NCBI GenBank assembly: GCA_034506395.1
Contig: JAPDPQ010000007.1
Location: 1 to 64,000, forward strand
From: a candidate division KSB1 bacterium
GTDB lineage: Bacteria; Zhuqueibacterota; Zhuqueibacteria; Thermofontimicrobiales; Thermofontimicrobiaceae
Direction: 5' to 3'
DNA length: 64,000 bases
Shown: positions 48,108 to 58,100 of the stretch, piece by piece
How positions within the stretch are numbered: the stretch's first letter is position 1
How the letters are laid out: every line of letters begins with the position of its first letter
Program-made: the position numbers and the translations under genes
The notes under the pieces: generated by a model
Database searches by the model: none
Seen by the model: the letters and a program-made list of their open reading frames with translations, nothing else
Told to the model about the DNA's origin: nothing

Positions 48108-48304
48108 ATTGGTTGAGTTGGCCGTTTCAAAATCCTTTGAAAATATCTTGAGGTTGCCGTGATTTTTGCACTCTAATGCTTACGATGCAGTCAATTGTTC
48201 ATCAGAAAGCAAATGCAGGTAGCATCAGATTGATTTTCAGACTAATTATTCATAGCGCAAAGACGATGATGTGGATTGGATTTTGAGATAGTTTGAGTTG
48301 AAAC

Positions 48305-48331
48305 AAAAAAGGAGTTTGAAAAACAAACTCC
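48305..48331 (-). terminator. Terminator of the surface/signalling cluster
   Basis: Perfect eight-base arms (GGAGTTTG / CAAACTCC) with a five-base loop and a six-T run on the minus strand, 27 bases past the stop of the STAS gene. It marks the end of the cluster beginning beyond the right edge. Confidence 0.88.
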
Positions 48332-48357
48332 CTTAAATCATCCGCTGTTTCAATTCT

Positions 48358-49062
48358 TCAATTTTTGGAAGCAAATTTTTGAAAGAATTTAATCCGCTTC
48401 TTTTTGGAGTTCAATTCGAGCTGCTTGAGATATTTGAGCACTTGGAACCAGCTAAGCTTGATATTACCATATCGCGGCGTATTCAATTCTCGCATAATTT
48501 TGATGCTACCGTAATCTGGATTTTCTTTGACGAGCTGCTGAATCTTTTCTTCGATGGTTTTGTCCTTTGCTTCCACTTTCATCATGCGATCAAGATAGTC
48601 ATCTCGTTTGCCAACGGGTTCTGCTGGTTGGGCAGCTCGTGGCTTGGAAATAGCTGGCCGCTCTTCCTCGATCATTGCCGGTTGTAATGGCTCGCCTTTT
48701 GGCCGAGTTTTATCAAAATCTGCAATGGCATCTTCAAGCGTATCAAACGCCTTCAAAATATAATGAAACTCTAAAAGCTCAAAAACTTCATATACATCAG
48801 GGATCATACTCACCAGCTTTAGATCGCCGCCTTTTTCGCGAATCCCTTTAATCTCGCTGATGAAAATCCCCCATCCAGCGCTACTGATATAATCCACATT
48901 GGCCAAATCAATGATGATATTATAACAATTAGCGGCTAATAATTGTTCAAGCGAGTGCTCCAATTCGGCAGAAGTCGTGGTATCAATATAGCCGCCCACT
49001 TTAATAACCGAAATATTATTATTTGCGCCTGCTTGTTTCACTGACAGTTGGATTCCTTCCAT
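48358..49062 (-). CDS. STAS-domain anti-anti-sigma-like protein with C-terminal HTH-like domain
   Basis: 234 residues from the second of two adjacent ATGs, which has the better spacing to GGAG. Residues 5-118 form a STAS domain; NVDYISSAGWG carries the serine pair where RsbV/SpoIIAA proteins are phosphorylated. A proline- and charge-rich linker (120-160) leads to a helical domain (about 168-220: EEKIQQLVKENPDYGSIKIM, then ELNTPRYG) resembling the transposase-type winged helix in the SpoIIE protein encoded just upstream, and then a lysine-rich tail. STAS proteins usually end after the first domain, so this tail is unusual. Inferred role: substrate of the kinase and phosphatase domains upstream, perhaps acting on DNA. 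It is the last gene before a strong terminator. Confidence 0.85.
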   Translation of the reverse strand: MEGIQLSVKQAGANNNISVIKVGGYIDTTTSAELEHSLEQLLAANCYNIIIDLANVDYISSAGWGIFISEIKGIREKGGDLKLVSMIPDVYEVFELLEFHYILKAFDTLEDAIADFDKTRPKGEPLQPAMIEEERPAISKPRAAQPAEPVGKRDDYLDRMMKVEAKDKTIEEKIQQLVKENPDYGSIKIMRELNTPRYGNIKLSWFQVLKYLKQLELNSKKKRIKFFQKFASKN

Positions 49063-49173
49063 CATGCTCTCCAGCTATAAGACCCCTGAAAATTCAACGG
49101 CAAAAAATATAAGAGAAATTTATGAAAAAGTCAACAAAAAAATCAGAATTAAATCTTTTGTTTTTTTAATATT

Positions 49174-52100
49174 TCAAGTTCGCTCATTTTTGATTAATAG
49201 CGCTTCAGCCTTTTCGATATAGCGCATAATATCCTCCCGATTCGGATTGTATTTTAAGGCGGTTTTCCACTCTCGAATTGCATCACGATATCTTCCCATA
49301 TTTGCATAAACCACACCAGTGTTCTCGTAGGCATCGACATCAAAAGGATCGATCTCTTTGACTCGTTGGTAGGATTTGATGGCCAAATCAACCTTGTTGA
49401 CACGATAATATGCGTTCCCGAGAATGCTATGCGCTTCTTTAAAATCAGGGTCCAACTCTATTACCTTCAAAAATTGCTCCACTGCCTGCTCATATTTTTG
49501 TTCCTGATAGTATTTGATCCCCAATGCAAGATATTTCTCCCGCAATCGCTCAGGAGACACGGCCGTAGCCGATGCCTGGGGAGAATTTTTTTTCTCCGCC
49601 TCCCGATCGACAACAGCTAATTTTTCATCCTTCGAAGCTTTTTTGGCAACAGCTATTGCATCCGCGTCGTGATAAACAGGTTCCAGCTCAGGCTCCTCAG
49701 TCTTTGCTTCATCAAAAAACGAAAGCTCACTCTCAATTTCATCGATTAAATCATCAAAAGTAAATTCTGTGATCGCTTCGTTTGGCTCGTCCTCTAATAG
49801 TTCGTTTTCATCGATTGTTACGATCTTTAATGGCTGGATGTCCTCAGAAGATTCGTTGCTTTCATCTTCGGGTTTTGCAGCGGCATCGGACACTGCAGGG
49901 CTCGTTTCGGTAGCCTTTTTATCCATCGATGCATCTTCATTCAGCAAATTCCCATCATTATCATCCTCTGAACCAAAAATCAAGTCTTTAAAACTCACAT
50001 GATCGGTAATCGAATCAAAGCCCAATTCCTTCTCATCTTCTTTTAGTTCAGTGGAGTCGCCCAGCAATTCATCGAGATCGACCTCATCTGGCGCGATGCT
50101 GGTTTGTTCCACCTCGCCCCGTTCATCTTTTGCGATATCCCGAGATTCGCCGCTATCAGTAGGTTCCTGGGTTGGTGCCAAGTTTGGCTCAGCTTCCAAA
50201 GAAACCTCAGATGGAGTGGCCTCCTCCGCTTGCTCATCCCAGATATCGCGAAAGCTCAACTCGCTCTCAAGTTCCACTGATTCATCTGGCGGCGTTTCTT
50301 TTTCGGAAAGCAGCTCATCTAAACCGAGTTCAGCCTCAATTTCGATGTCTTCGGGCCGACGATGTTCGATTGGTTGTTCGGGAATTTGCTGTTCCGTCTT
50401 TTCTGCAACTTTTTGTTCTGGCAATGGCTGCTCAGGAGATGGTTCGACTGATTGCGCTTCAACAGCAGCCGGTGGCTTTGTTTTTGAACGATCATCGGCT
50501 GGTTTCCGCTTTTCCAATAAATCCTCGATTGGCAACGTGACCATGCTCTCTAGCACAAATTTATCATCTGGCTCTTGGGGAGCAAGTGTTGCTTCTTGGC
50601 GTTCAGGTTTTGGGATGGCCCTCTCCGGCTTGGTCTTCGGTTGATATTCGTATTTCGGAGCTGGTTTGGATGTCGGGAGATCTAAATTGTCCAAATCCTT
50701 GCGAAGAATAACCCGACCATCCAGCGTTAACATTGGAGTGCCAGGCGGTTTTAAGCGTTTCCGTTTTCCAGCGCGAGCGATGTAAGCTTCGCGCAACTGT
50801 CGGGTGTTCAATCGGCTGCGAACCAATTCGTCGTAGATGCGGCTCTCATTGATCTTGGTAAAACCATATTCCTCGGTGTCTAATACTTCGCTGATCCGCT
50901 TGGCTCCGTATTCTGGATGTTTTCTGATAATGTCGTAGATCTTAGTCTTTTCTTCAATGCTGAGATGTTTGGCTTCAACCGAAACCGAGTCATCAATCGA
51001 ATAGGCATCAAGCCCTTCTTCTTCAAAAATCTTTTTATACTTGTTGTAGTAAGCATACGTGGTAATTCCCGCCGTCTCGCACGCTTCTCGAATGCTTTTC
51101 CCTTGCAAAACGAGTTGGTGAGCGGTCCGAGCGCGATTCAATTCAATTTTCTCAGGAGTGCTCTTCTCTTTAATGGCTACAACGGTGATATCATCGCTTT
51201 GTTCGTAGCCCTCGGTGAATGAATGAATTTCGTCCCTCAATTTTTTGATAAATTCATCAACGCTCAGATGACCATAATTTCTGATACAATCCAGCAGCCG
51301 TTCCTCGCCGAACAGCTCGCGACGTCTGTTCATTGCTTCGGTAATACCATCAGTATAGAGTAGCAGGATGTCATCTTCGGTCAATTGGATTGTATCAGAC
51401 TCAATCGATTTTTTGAACAAATCAGGATCGGGCAGAGCAATGCCAACTGGAAAGCCGTGGGGATTTAGATAATAAGTTTTATTCGTGCTCTTGCGATACA
51501 GGATCATCGGATTATGACCGGCACTGGCGTAGTTGATGCGCCGTTTTTTCGAATCGATGATGATATAAAACAGGGTGACAAACATTCCCTTTTTCATATC
51601 ATCGACGACAATTTCGTTAACCCGCGTCAGCACTTCAGACGCGGATTTAATTGAGCGAGCTTCGGTGCGCAACGTTGCCTTAATGTAAGCCATGACCAGC
51701 GAGCCGGGGACGCCTTTTCCCGAAACATCTGCGACGACAATACCCAACGTATCCTTATCGACTTCGATGAAATCAAAATAATCTCCTCCCAGCTCTTTCG
51801 CAGCTTCATAATAGGGGGCAATTTCATATCCCTCGATTTGGGGGATTTCTCGCGGGATCAGGCGCTGTTGGATCTCCTGGCCCACCTGCATCTCGGTTTT
51901 GATGCGCTGTTGCTCGGCGAGATTTTTTTGGGATTCTCGGACCTTATCGGTCATTTCGCTGAAAGCAGCAGCCAATTGACCGACTTCGGAGCTCTGATCA
52001 AAATCGATTTCGTCTTTCACGTTGCCAGAGCCAAGATCCTTCACCCAGGCAGCCAGCTTGCGGAACGGATTCAGGATAAAATAAATGAGGACGATAATGC

Positions 52101-53127
52101 CAGCATAGCCGATTAGCAATATCAGCAATGCAACCTGCAAATCTTTTAGCCGCTGCGCCGTAATCTTTTTTCTAATTTGATCGCGGCTTATCTCCAAATA
52201 TACCTTGCCAAGTTGATTATTGTCGTTATCTAGTATTGGTCGAACGAAACTGTACAATTTCTGGTTATTTTCAGCCTCATACAGAAACAGATAGTCTCCA
52301 TAACGTTCCTTCGAATGGCTGATCTTAAATTCCGAGTTAAAATACATGCTAAACAAATTTTCATCGGTCGTATATAGCAATCGGTCGGTTTCATCGACCA
52401 GAATAATCCGAAAGATTTCCTTTCGCTCTTTGATATATTCATTGATAATTGGTGTGCTATTGTAGGGGTCTAATTTTTCAGAAGCTCGCATTAGTAATCG
52501 GGCGAGTTCTTCGGTGGCAAACTTCTGTGTTTTGACAAAATCATTAAATACTTTATTGCCATGGATGAAAAAGAACACCAGATAGCCAAGGGTAACAACC
52601 GCCGTTAAAACAGCGCCGGTAATCATCGAATAGCGAGTTTTTAAGCTAAACGAGAGCGTTGTCGCCGCTCTTTTATCGGCGGCTTTCTTCTTCAGTCCAC
52701 CATCGCGATAGACGGTCATCCGTAATTCATTGCCTTCTTCAGTATGCTGATAATCGATTTCATCGATCATCTTTCGCATCATAAAGATGCCCAAACCTCC
52801 TTTTTTCCCGATTTGGACATAGCGTTTCAAATCAGGATCTTCCACCCGCTGCGGATCAAAATATTTCCCCTGATCGATCAGAACAACGGTCATGCTATTC
52901 TTTTTGACGATCACGCGCAGCGTAATCATGCCCACGCCATCGTAATCGCGATAGGCATGTTTGATGATATTAGTGGCCGCCTCATCAACGCAGAGCTTCA
53001 GGTGGTTTATGACTTTGCTGGGAAAATCATGCTTTCTTCCAGCCTTGGTCACAAAGTTGCGCAAGTCACCCAAATGATCAAAGAGAGCAGGGACCTTAAT
53101 TTCTTCATGAATGGCTACCTTAAACAC
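49174..53127 (-). CDS. Fused kinase / membrane sensor / HAMP / SpoIIE phosphatase / HTH / TPR signalling protein
   Basis: 1317 residues from a GTG start (AAGGGG upstream). In order: an RsbW-like HATPase domain (1-143; N-box DEAATNIIKHAY, G1 DQG, G2 GGLGIFMM); a membrane helix (about 168-190); a probable extracytoplasmic sensor (190-325); a second helix (about 328-352); HAMP (352-405); a SpoIIE/PP2C phosphatase (412-655) with metal ligands in GGDYFD, VADVSGKG, TDGITEA and SDDITVV; a transposase-like HTH plus winged-helix region (about 658-785; IREACETAGITTYAYYNKYK; HPEYGAKRISEVL); a long acidic, probably disordered segment (about 820-1185); and TPRs (about 1190-1317). Kinase and phosphatase for one STAS partner on the same chain is unusual; the small STAS gene downstream is the likely substrate. 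The PorV-like gene ends 21 bases upstream. All catalytic motifs appear intact. Confidence 0.9.
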   Translation of the reverse strand: MFKVAIHEEIKVPALFDHLGDLRNFVTKAGRKHDFPSKVINHLKLCVDEAATNIIKHAYRDYDGVGMITLRVIVKKNSMTVVLIDQGKYFDPQRVEDPDLKRYVQIGKKGGLGIFMMRKMIDEIDYQHTEEGNELRMTVYRDGGLKKKAADKRAATTLSFSLKTRYSMITGAVLTAVVTLGYLVFFFIHGNKVFNDFVKTQKFATEELARLLMRASEKLDPYNSTPIINEYIKERKEIFRIILVDETDRLLYTTDENLFSMYFNSEFKISHSKERYGDYLFLYEAENNQKLYSFVRPILDNDNNQLGKVYLEISRDQIRKKITAQRLKDLQVALLILLIGYAGIIVLIYFILNPFRKLAAWVKDLGSGNVKDEIDFDQSSEVGQLAAAFSEMTDKVRESQKNLAEQQRIKTEMQVGQEIQQRLIPREIPQIEGYEIAPYYEAAKELGGDYFDFIEVDKDTLGIVVADVSGKGVPGSLVMAYIKATLRTEARSIKSASEVLTRVNEIVVDDMKKGMFVTLFYIIIDSKKRRINYASAGHNPMILYRKSTNKTYYLNPHGFPVGIALPDPDLFKKSIESDTIQLTEDDILLLYTDGITEAMNRRRELFGEERLLDCIRNYGHLSVDEFIKKLRDEIHSFTEGYEQSDDITVVAIKEKSTPEKIELNRARTAHQLVLQGKSIREACETAGITTYAYYNKYKKIFEEEGLDAYSIDDSVSVEAKHLSIEEKTKIYDIIRKHPEYGAKRISEVLDTEEYGFTKINESRIYDELVRSRLNTRQLREAYIARAGKRKRLKPPGTPMLTLDGRVILRKDLDNLDLPTSKPAPKYEYQPKTKPERAIPKPERQEATLAPQEPDDKFVLESMVTLPIEDLLEKRKPADDRSKTKPPAAVEAQSVEPSPEQPLPEQKVAEKTEQQIPEQPIEHRRPEDIEIEAELGLDELLSEKETPPDESVELESELSFRDIWDEQAEEATPSEVSLEAEPNLAPTQEPTDSGESRDIAKDERGEVEQTSIAPDEVDLDELLGDSTELKEDEKELGFDSITDHVSFKDLIFGSEDDNDGNLLNEDASMDKKATETSPAVSDAAAKPEDESNESSEDIQPLKIVTIDENELLEDEPNEAITEFTFDDLIDEIESELSFFDEAKTEEPELEPVYHDADAIAVAKKASKDEKLAVVDREAEKKNSPQASATAVSPERLREKYLALGIKYYQEQKYEQAVEQFLKVIELDPDFKEAHSILGNAYYRVNKVDLAIKSYQRVKEIDPFDVDAYENTGVVYANMGRYRDAIREWKTALKYNPNREDIMRYIEKAEALLIKNERT

Positions 53128-53148
53128 GTGTTTTCCCCTTCTTACTTA

Positions 53149-55134
53149 CTAATTCCGTTCCGTTTTTGGTCCTTTGCGCTGCTGCTCAATGCGTTCCCGT
53201 GCCAAGTCGATTGCCTCTAAAATGGTTTTATTATATCGCTGAACTTTTTGGATTTCTTCAAGAATCTTCAATGCATCCTCATACTTGCCCGCACTCAGCA
53301 ATTTGACTGCTTCATGGAGGCGCCTATTCAACTCTTGTGGCATTTTTTCGTCACGAGCATTGGCTCTGGCTTCCGCATCATCATAATATTTGCGAACTGT
53401 CGCATCGTTCGGTTGAAGCGCCAACGCTTTTTTGAACGAGTCCATCGCTTTCGGATAATCTTTCTGAATATAATAACGATACCCTTGCTGAAATAGATCC
53501 AAGAAAGTCATCTGCCGCTCATATTCTGTCAGCCGCTGCTCGATCAACTTGATCTGGCTTTCGTTGGGATTTAACCGTCGCGCCTTATTCAATTCTTGAA
53601 TCGCCTCCAGAAATTTGCGCGAACGACCATAAGATTCGGCGCTGGACATTAACGAAAGCACCTTCTTTTCGTTCTCATTTCTGGCTGCTGCGATCCACTG
53701 CTGGGCTAAAGCGTTCTCAGGATCTAAAGCCAGCATTTTATCCCATTCTTCGATGGCTTTCGCATATTCTTCATTGTCATAATACGCCATGCCCTGTTTG
53801 AAATAATTGTTCAAGCGAATCTGATTCTCTTCACGCATCTTTTCTTTGATGTTCTTCGCCTCGATTTCGCGGATCCGTTTTTGAATCTCTTCTTCGTTCT
53901 TTTGGGCCGCATACTCTGCCAGTTTTTTAGCCTCTTTGATCACCGCAGAATTGGGCAATTCCTTCTCATAAGCGATCACGATGTTAAATTCGCTCAGCGC
54001 CCTAGCCCAATCCTCATTGGTCAAATACGCCTTGCCCCGTTCCATGCTTGCCGAGATCTTCTCATTTCGCTCAAATTCAACTTGCTCTTGAGCAATCCGC
54101 TGGGCTTCTAAATAACGACGCTGTTCTGCCAAGCGAATTAATTCATCCTTGGACTTTCCGATCTTTATCGACAATGAGATACGATGACTGGAACTGATTT
54201 CATTCTCAGCAAATTTGCCAAAAGAATAATCGATTTGGAAAATGTTAAACGCGGCACCCGCGCCGAAGGCAAGTTGATTATGATTGATCCCCACTCGTAG
54301 CATGGCAAGGTTCTGAAATGCATACTCGGTCCCGAAATGATATTTGAAGGGATATTTCTCCCCTTGCTCAAAATCTAAAAATACCGTCAATTGATTGCCA
54401 AATTCATTCTTCAGGATTGGCTTGGCTAGGCCAAAGCGAAGGTTCATGGGGTGAACATCTGTTGCTGTGTTCATTTTCATGCGCGAGCCCAACAGGTTCT
54501 GAATCATCACGCCCATAGAAAGGCCGCTGAGCACAATATTGCTTGATTCCGGCCGATACAAAATCCCGATATCGCTTCCTATCCCAGTAGCCTCTGTGCC
54601 GATGCCCTGCGCCAACTCAAAACCAGAAAAGCTTTCTCGATTAATTTTCAAATTCAGTCCAAACGAAATTTCTTTATAAAATGGCAATTGTTTGCCGTAT
54701 GAAAACATGAACTGGTAGCTCCCATAGGTCGCTTTCCCACCAGGAACCGCATTTTCATCATTCTCCATAATGTCGCCAGTTGCAATGGCAATTATCCCCA
54801 CTCCAAAAGTCCCAATACTGATGCTGGGATGAACATAACCGATATAATAATATTGGCTCCCGTAAAGTAAATTCGTGAAAAACAGGCTAACATTTTTATA
54901 TTGCAACCTGTCCAAAGCGGCCGGATTCCAATAGATCGCAGTCGCATCGTATGATTCGGCCACCGAGGCATTCCCTAACGCCAAAGCTCTGGCCCCAACT
55001 CCATGAATGAAGTTTGAATGGGTGCCACCATACCCTTCTGTCTGAGCGGAAACAAAATGAGAGGCGAACAACAATACGCTGACAATAGATAGCGCGATAA
55101 TAGGGTTTTTTGTCTTGCTCATTTTTTCACCCAT
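53149..55134 (-). CDS. PorV/PorQ-like outer-membrane barrel fused to TPRs
   Basis: 661 residues. After a signal peptide (about 1-30) the first 330 residues match the PorV/PorQ/UPF0164 type of barrel (GVGARALALGNASVAESYDA, then TAIYWNPAALDRL), known as a type IX secretion partner that shuttles or anchors CTD proteins. The rest (about 340-661) is a chain of TPRs with intervening charged helices (AIEEWDKMLALDPENALAQQ; AMDSFKKALALQPND). The barrel-TPR fusion suggests a periplasmic scaffold below the outer membrane. The start lies four bases after the stop of the giant surface-protein gene, so translation is probably coupled. An alternative ATG is 12 bases downstream. Confidence 0.85.
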   Translation of the reverse strand: MGEKMSKTKNPIIALSIVSVLLFASHFVSAQTEGYGGTHSNFIHGVGARALALGNASVAESYDATAIYWNPAALDRLQYKNVSLFFTNLLYGSQYYYIGYVHPSISIGTFGVGIIAIATGDIMENDENAVPGGKATYGSYQFMFSYGKQLPFYKEISFGLNLKINRESFSGFELAQGIGTEATGIGSDIGILYRPESSNIVLSGLSMGVMIQNLLGSRMKMNTATDVHPMNLRFGLAKPILKNEFGNQLTVFLDFEQGEKYPFKYHFGTEYAFQNLAMLRVGINHNQLAFGAGAAFNIFQIDYSFGKFAENEISSSHRISLSIKIGKSKDELIRLAEQRRYLEAQRIAQEQVEFERNEKISASMERGKAYLTNEDWARALSEFNIVIAYEKELPNSAVIKEAKKLAEYAAQKNEEEIQKRIREIEAKNIKEKMREENQIRLNNYFKQGMAYYDNEEYAKAIEEWDKMLALDPENALAQQWIAAARNENEKKVLSLMSSAESYGRSRKFLEAIQELNKARRLNPNESQIKLIEQRLTEYERQMTFLDLFQQGYRYYIQKDYPKAMDSFKKALALQPNDATVRKYYDDAEARANARDEKMPQELNRRLHEAVKLLSAGKYEDALKILEEIQKVQRYNKTILEAIDLARERIEQQRKGPKTERN

Positions 55135-55138
55135 AGTT

Positions 55139-58100
55139 TTATTTGATCACTGCTATTTTGGTTAAGGCGCTTTTACCATAACCAGTACTCAGTCTAGCGA
55201 TATAAACGCCATTCAACACCCGATAACCTTGATCGTTCTTTCCATCCCAAATAATATCCGCCTCGTGGAACCCTTTTTTGCCCTGGGGCTCTGTAGCGGA
55301 ATAAGAACGCGACCACACCAATTCACCAACCAGCGTATAAATCTTGATCGAAATATCGCTGTCCTGGTCCAGATAATAGATAAACTTGGTCTGCGGCCGA
55401 TGACTATTTCCAAATGGATTCGGGTAATTTCGAAACGCTTCCTCAAAATCCGATGCAATTAACACTGCTGAATTGGACTGGATGTTTAATACCTCCAATT
55501 TATCGCCACTTTTGTTCTTTAGCTTCGGCACTTGACCAGAGCCTTCATCGACCAAATATAAGGCATCCGTCGAGTCGATCGCTACTTGAAAATCAGTGAC
55601 AGAGGTATTTTCCAGCACATCGACACGAAACTCTATTTTATTGGCGATCTCTGGTCGAAGCGTATCGGTCCGAGTGAATAATAATTCGATCGGGTTTGTG
55701 GTCGGAATTGACCGCAGCTCCCCATAAACGACCGCTGCATCCTGATATTTTGCCGCAACAATGCGATTGATGACGCTGCTGGGATTAAGAATTAAATTGC
55801 CATCCCGATTTTTCAGCTTCAATTTTACGCCCGATAATAGCACATTGTTCGAATTGGCGTTCCCAGAACAAATGAGTTCTAGCCCCAACATCGCTACCCC
55901 AGTATCGCCTCGGGCGATGGTATGCTTGCCACGAGGCACAAAATTGGCAACAGTAACGGTTTTCTCCTCGGTGCGAATTCGCAACACCGCAAACCCGCCT
56001 TGGACAACTGCGCCAGGAACCACTGCCACGTTGGTATTTTCATCTCGAGGATTATTGATCAGTTCAACATAAATATCGCCAATATCGGTTTCGTAAATCG
56101 GCGCTTCCACGGTCCAATAGATCGTATCATTGTAAGCGGCTGTTTGTGACTGAACGCTTAAAAGGGAATAGCCATCGCCATCGGGGAGTTTCAGCATCGC
56201 GGTGTAGTTCCCTTTCAGCGCTGCTTGACCCAGGTTAGTCAGAAAAGCGGCCACCGTAAAGCGTTGACCAGTAGAAACGACATGATCTAAAGCACTGGGA
56301 GGGGATGCAATTTTTGCATTCAATTGCACCACTGCGCGATCGACAATTTGAAGTTGCAAGGTATCCGAATAGATCGAGAACTGTCGATAGCTATTAGAAT
56401 CCTGAGCGGTCAATTCTAACCAGAGGCGCTGATCGGCCTTGGCCTCTTCAGGTGCCTGAATAGTCCAACTGACACGCCCTTGTTGATTGGTGCCAGCCGG
56501 GGTTTTTGGATTCGATTCCAGCGTGATAAATCCCCCAGGCAATTGAAGCCGAACCGCTGGCTTGCCAGCGCAATTGTACCATCGCACCCGGGCTTCTACG
56601 ATAAAGGTTTGGCTGGTTGATAAGATGTGATCCATTGCCCCAGAGGGGGAGCTAACCCAGAACGAATCAATTGCTGCACTCCCAGAGTCCTGAGTTTTAA
56701 TATAAAAATAAGCAAATTTGTTGGGCACCGCTGCCGGCTCGTCGCTATTTTCATCATTTGGAACCGTATCGATAGAGATGAGAATGGGTGCCTTGGCTGT
56801 TGGAACGCTCGGCGCTAAAAGCCGCCAGGTCAAAGGAATATTGGGAGTAAACGCTTTAATCGTGTCCCCTTGCATAGCGCTGACTCCCGTTGCCCCAAAT
56901 GATAGCTTCAAATATCCTTGACCTTTTAAACCCGCCTCACCATAATTGATCACAGTAGCACTCAAATCAAATTCTTGGCCGACCGAAAGTGTGCTATCAG
57001 TTTTTGGCCAACTGATCTCAACCCGACCGAAAGAGAGCATCGCCTCTCGCACCGTAACGACAGCAATACTATCGAAGATCGATTGCGTCAAAGTGCTGGT
57101 CGACCCGGTCACCTTCACTTTGATCCATCTGGAGGCGCTATGAGGATCTTTCGGCGCCTTTAGCAACCACTCGGCGCTATTATTCACGATATTCTTGAGT
57201 GAATCAACCCCAATTCCCAGACCATAACCAGTGGGCCGAATCAACTGGGCCCGCAGGTTCGTCATATTTTCTGAGGCGCTTACTTCCACACGAACCCGAA
57301 AATCTTGATTGGTCGAGAGCGTTCGATCGGTTGCACCAGCAGGTGATGTGATTTTAAAACTCTTGATCGATAGCATGGCTGGGATCGTTTTCACCACCAA
57401 TGTATCGAACGGATCAGTATTATAAATGGCAGCAAATTGCCGCGTGTTCAAATCTAATGGCGGCTTGCTAATCGCAACAATAATGGTGTCCCGCAGCGAC
57501 TGATGCGAAGGAGGTTGCACTTCCCAGCTCACTGGCTCATTGATCTTAAATCTGGTCGTGTCGCCAGGCTTAAACTGCTGATCCACCACCACGAGATAGC
57601 CATTTGGCATTGTGATGCTGATCTCTCCACTGGAGTCGACGGAAGCAGTACCAAGATTCTGGACAACAGCTTGAAATTTTGCTGTTCTTCCGACCGTAAA
57701 TATTGAATCGGATCGATTGATGGCGATTTTAAGAAGCGCAGGCTTATGCACTTTGACCGTTGCAACTGAATCGGAGGCGGGACCGATGGTCGCCGGCAAG
57801 CCACCCTCATGCGAAATAGCCGATTCTATTTTGGCAATAAAATGGACTGCTTCAGCAGGTGTCGATTGCGCCACGACGTTAAAATTTGCCCATGCAAATC
57901 CTGACTGCGCAATAGAAGAAATAGTACTTGGTGAAATCGAATAACCGGGTGCTGTTAAGCTGACTTTGATATTATCCACCCGCGCTGCACCAGTATTTCG
58001 AATTTTCGATCTCACCACAAAAGACTGGTTCGTATTGACCTGACCAATCCCATACTGGTTGATATTGGGACACACGGGTTCTGTGATGTCAATAAACACG

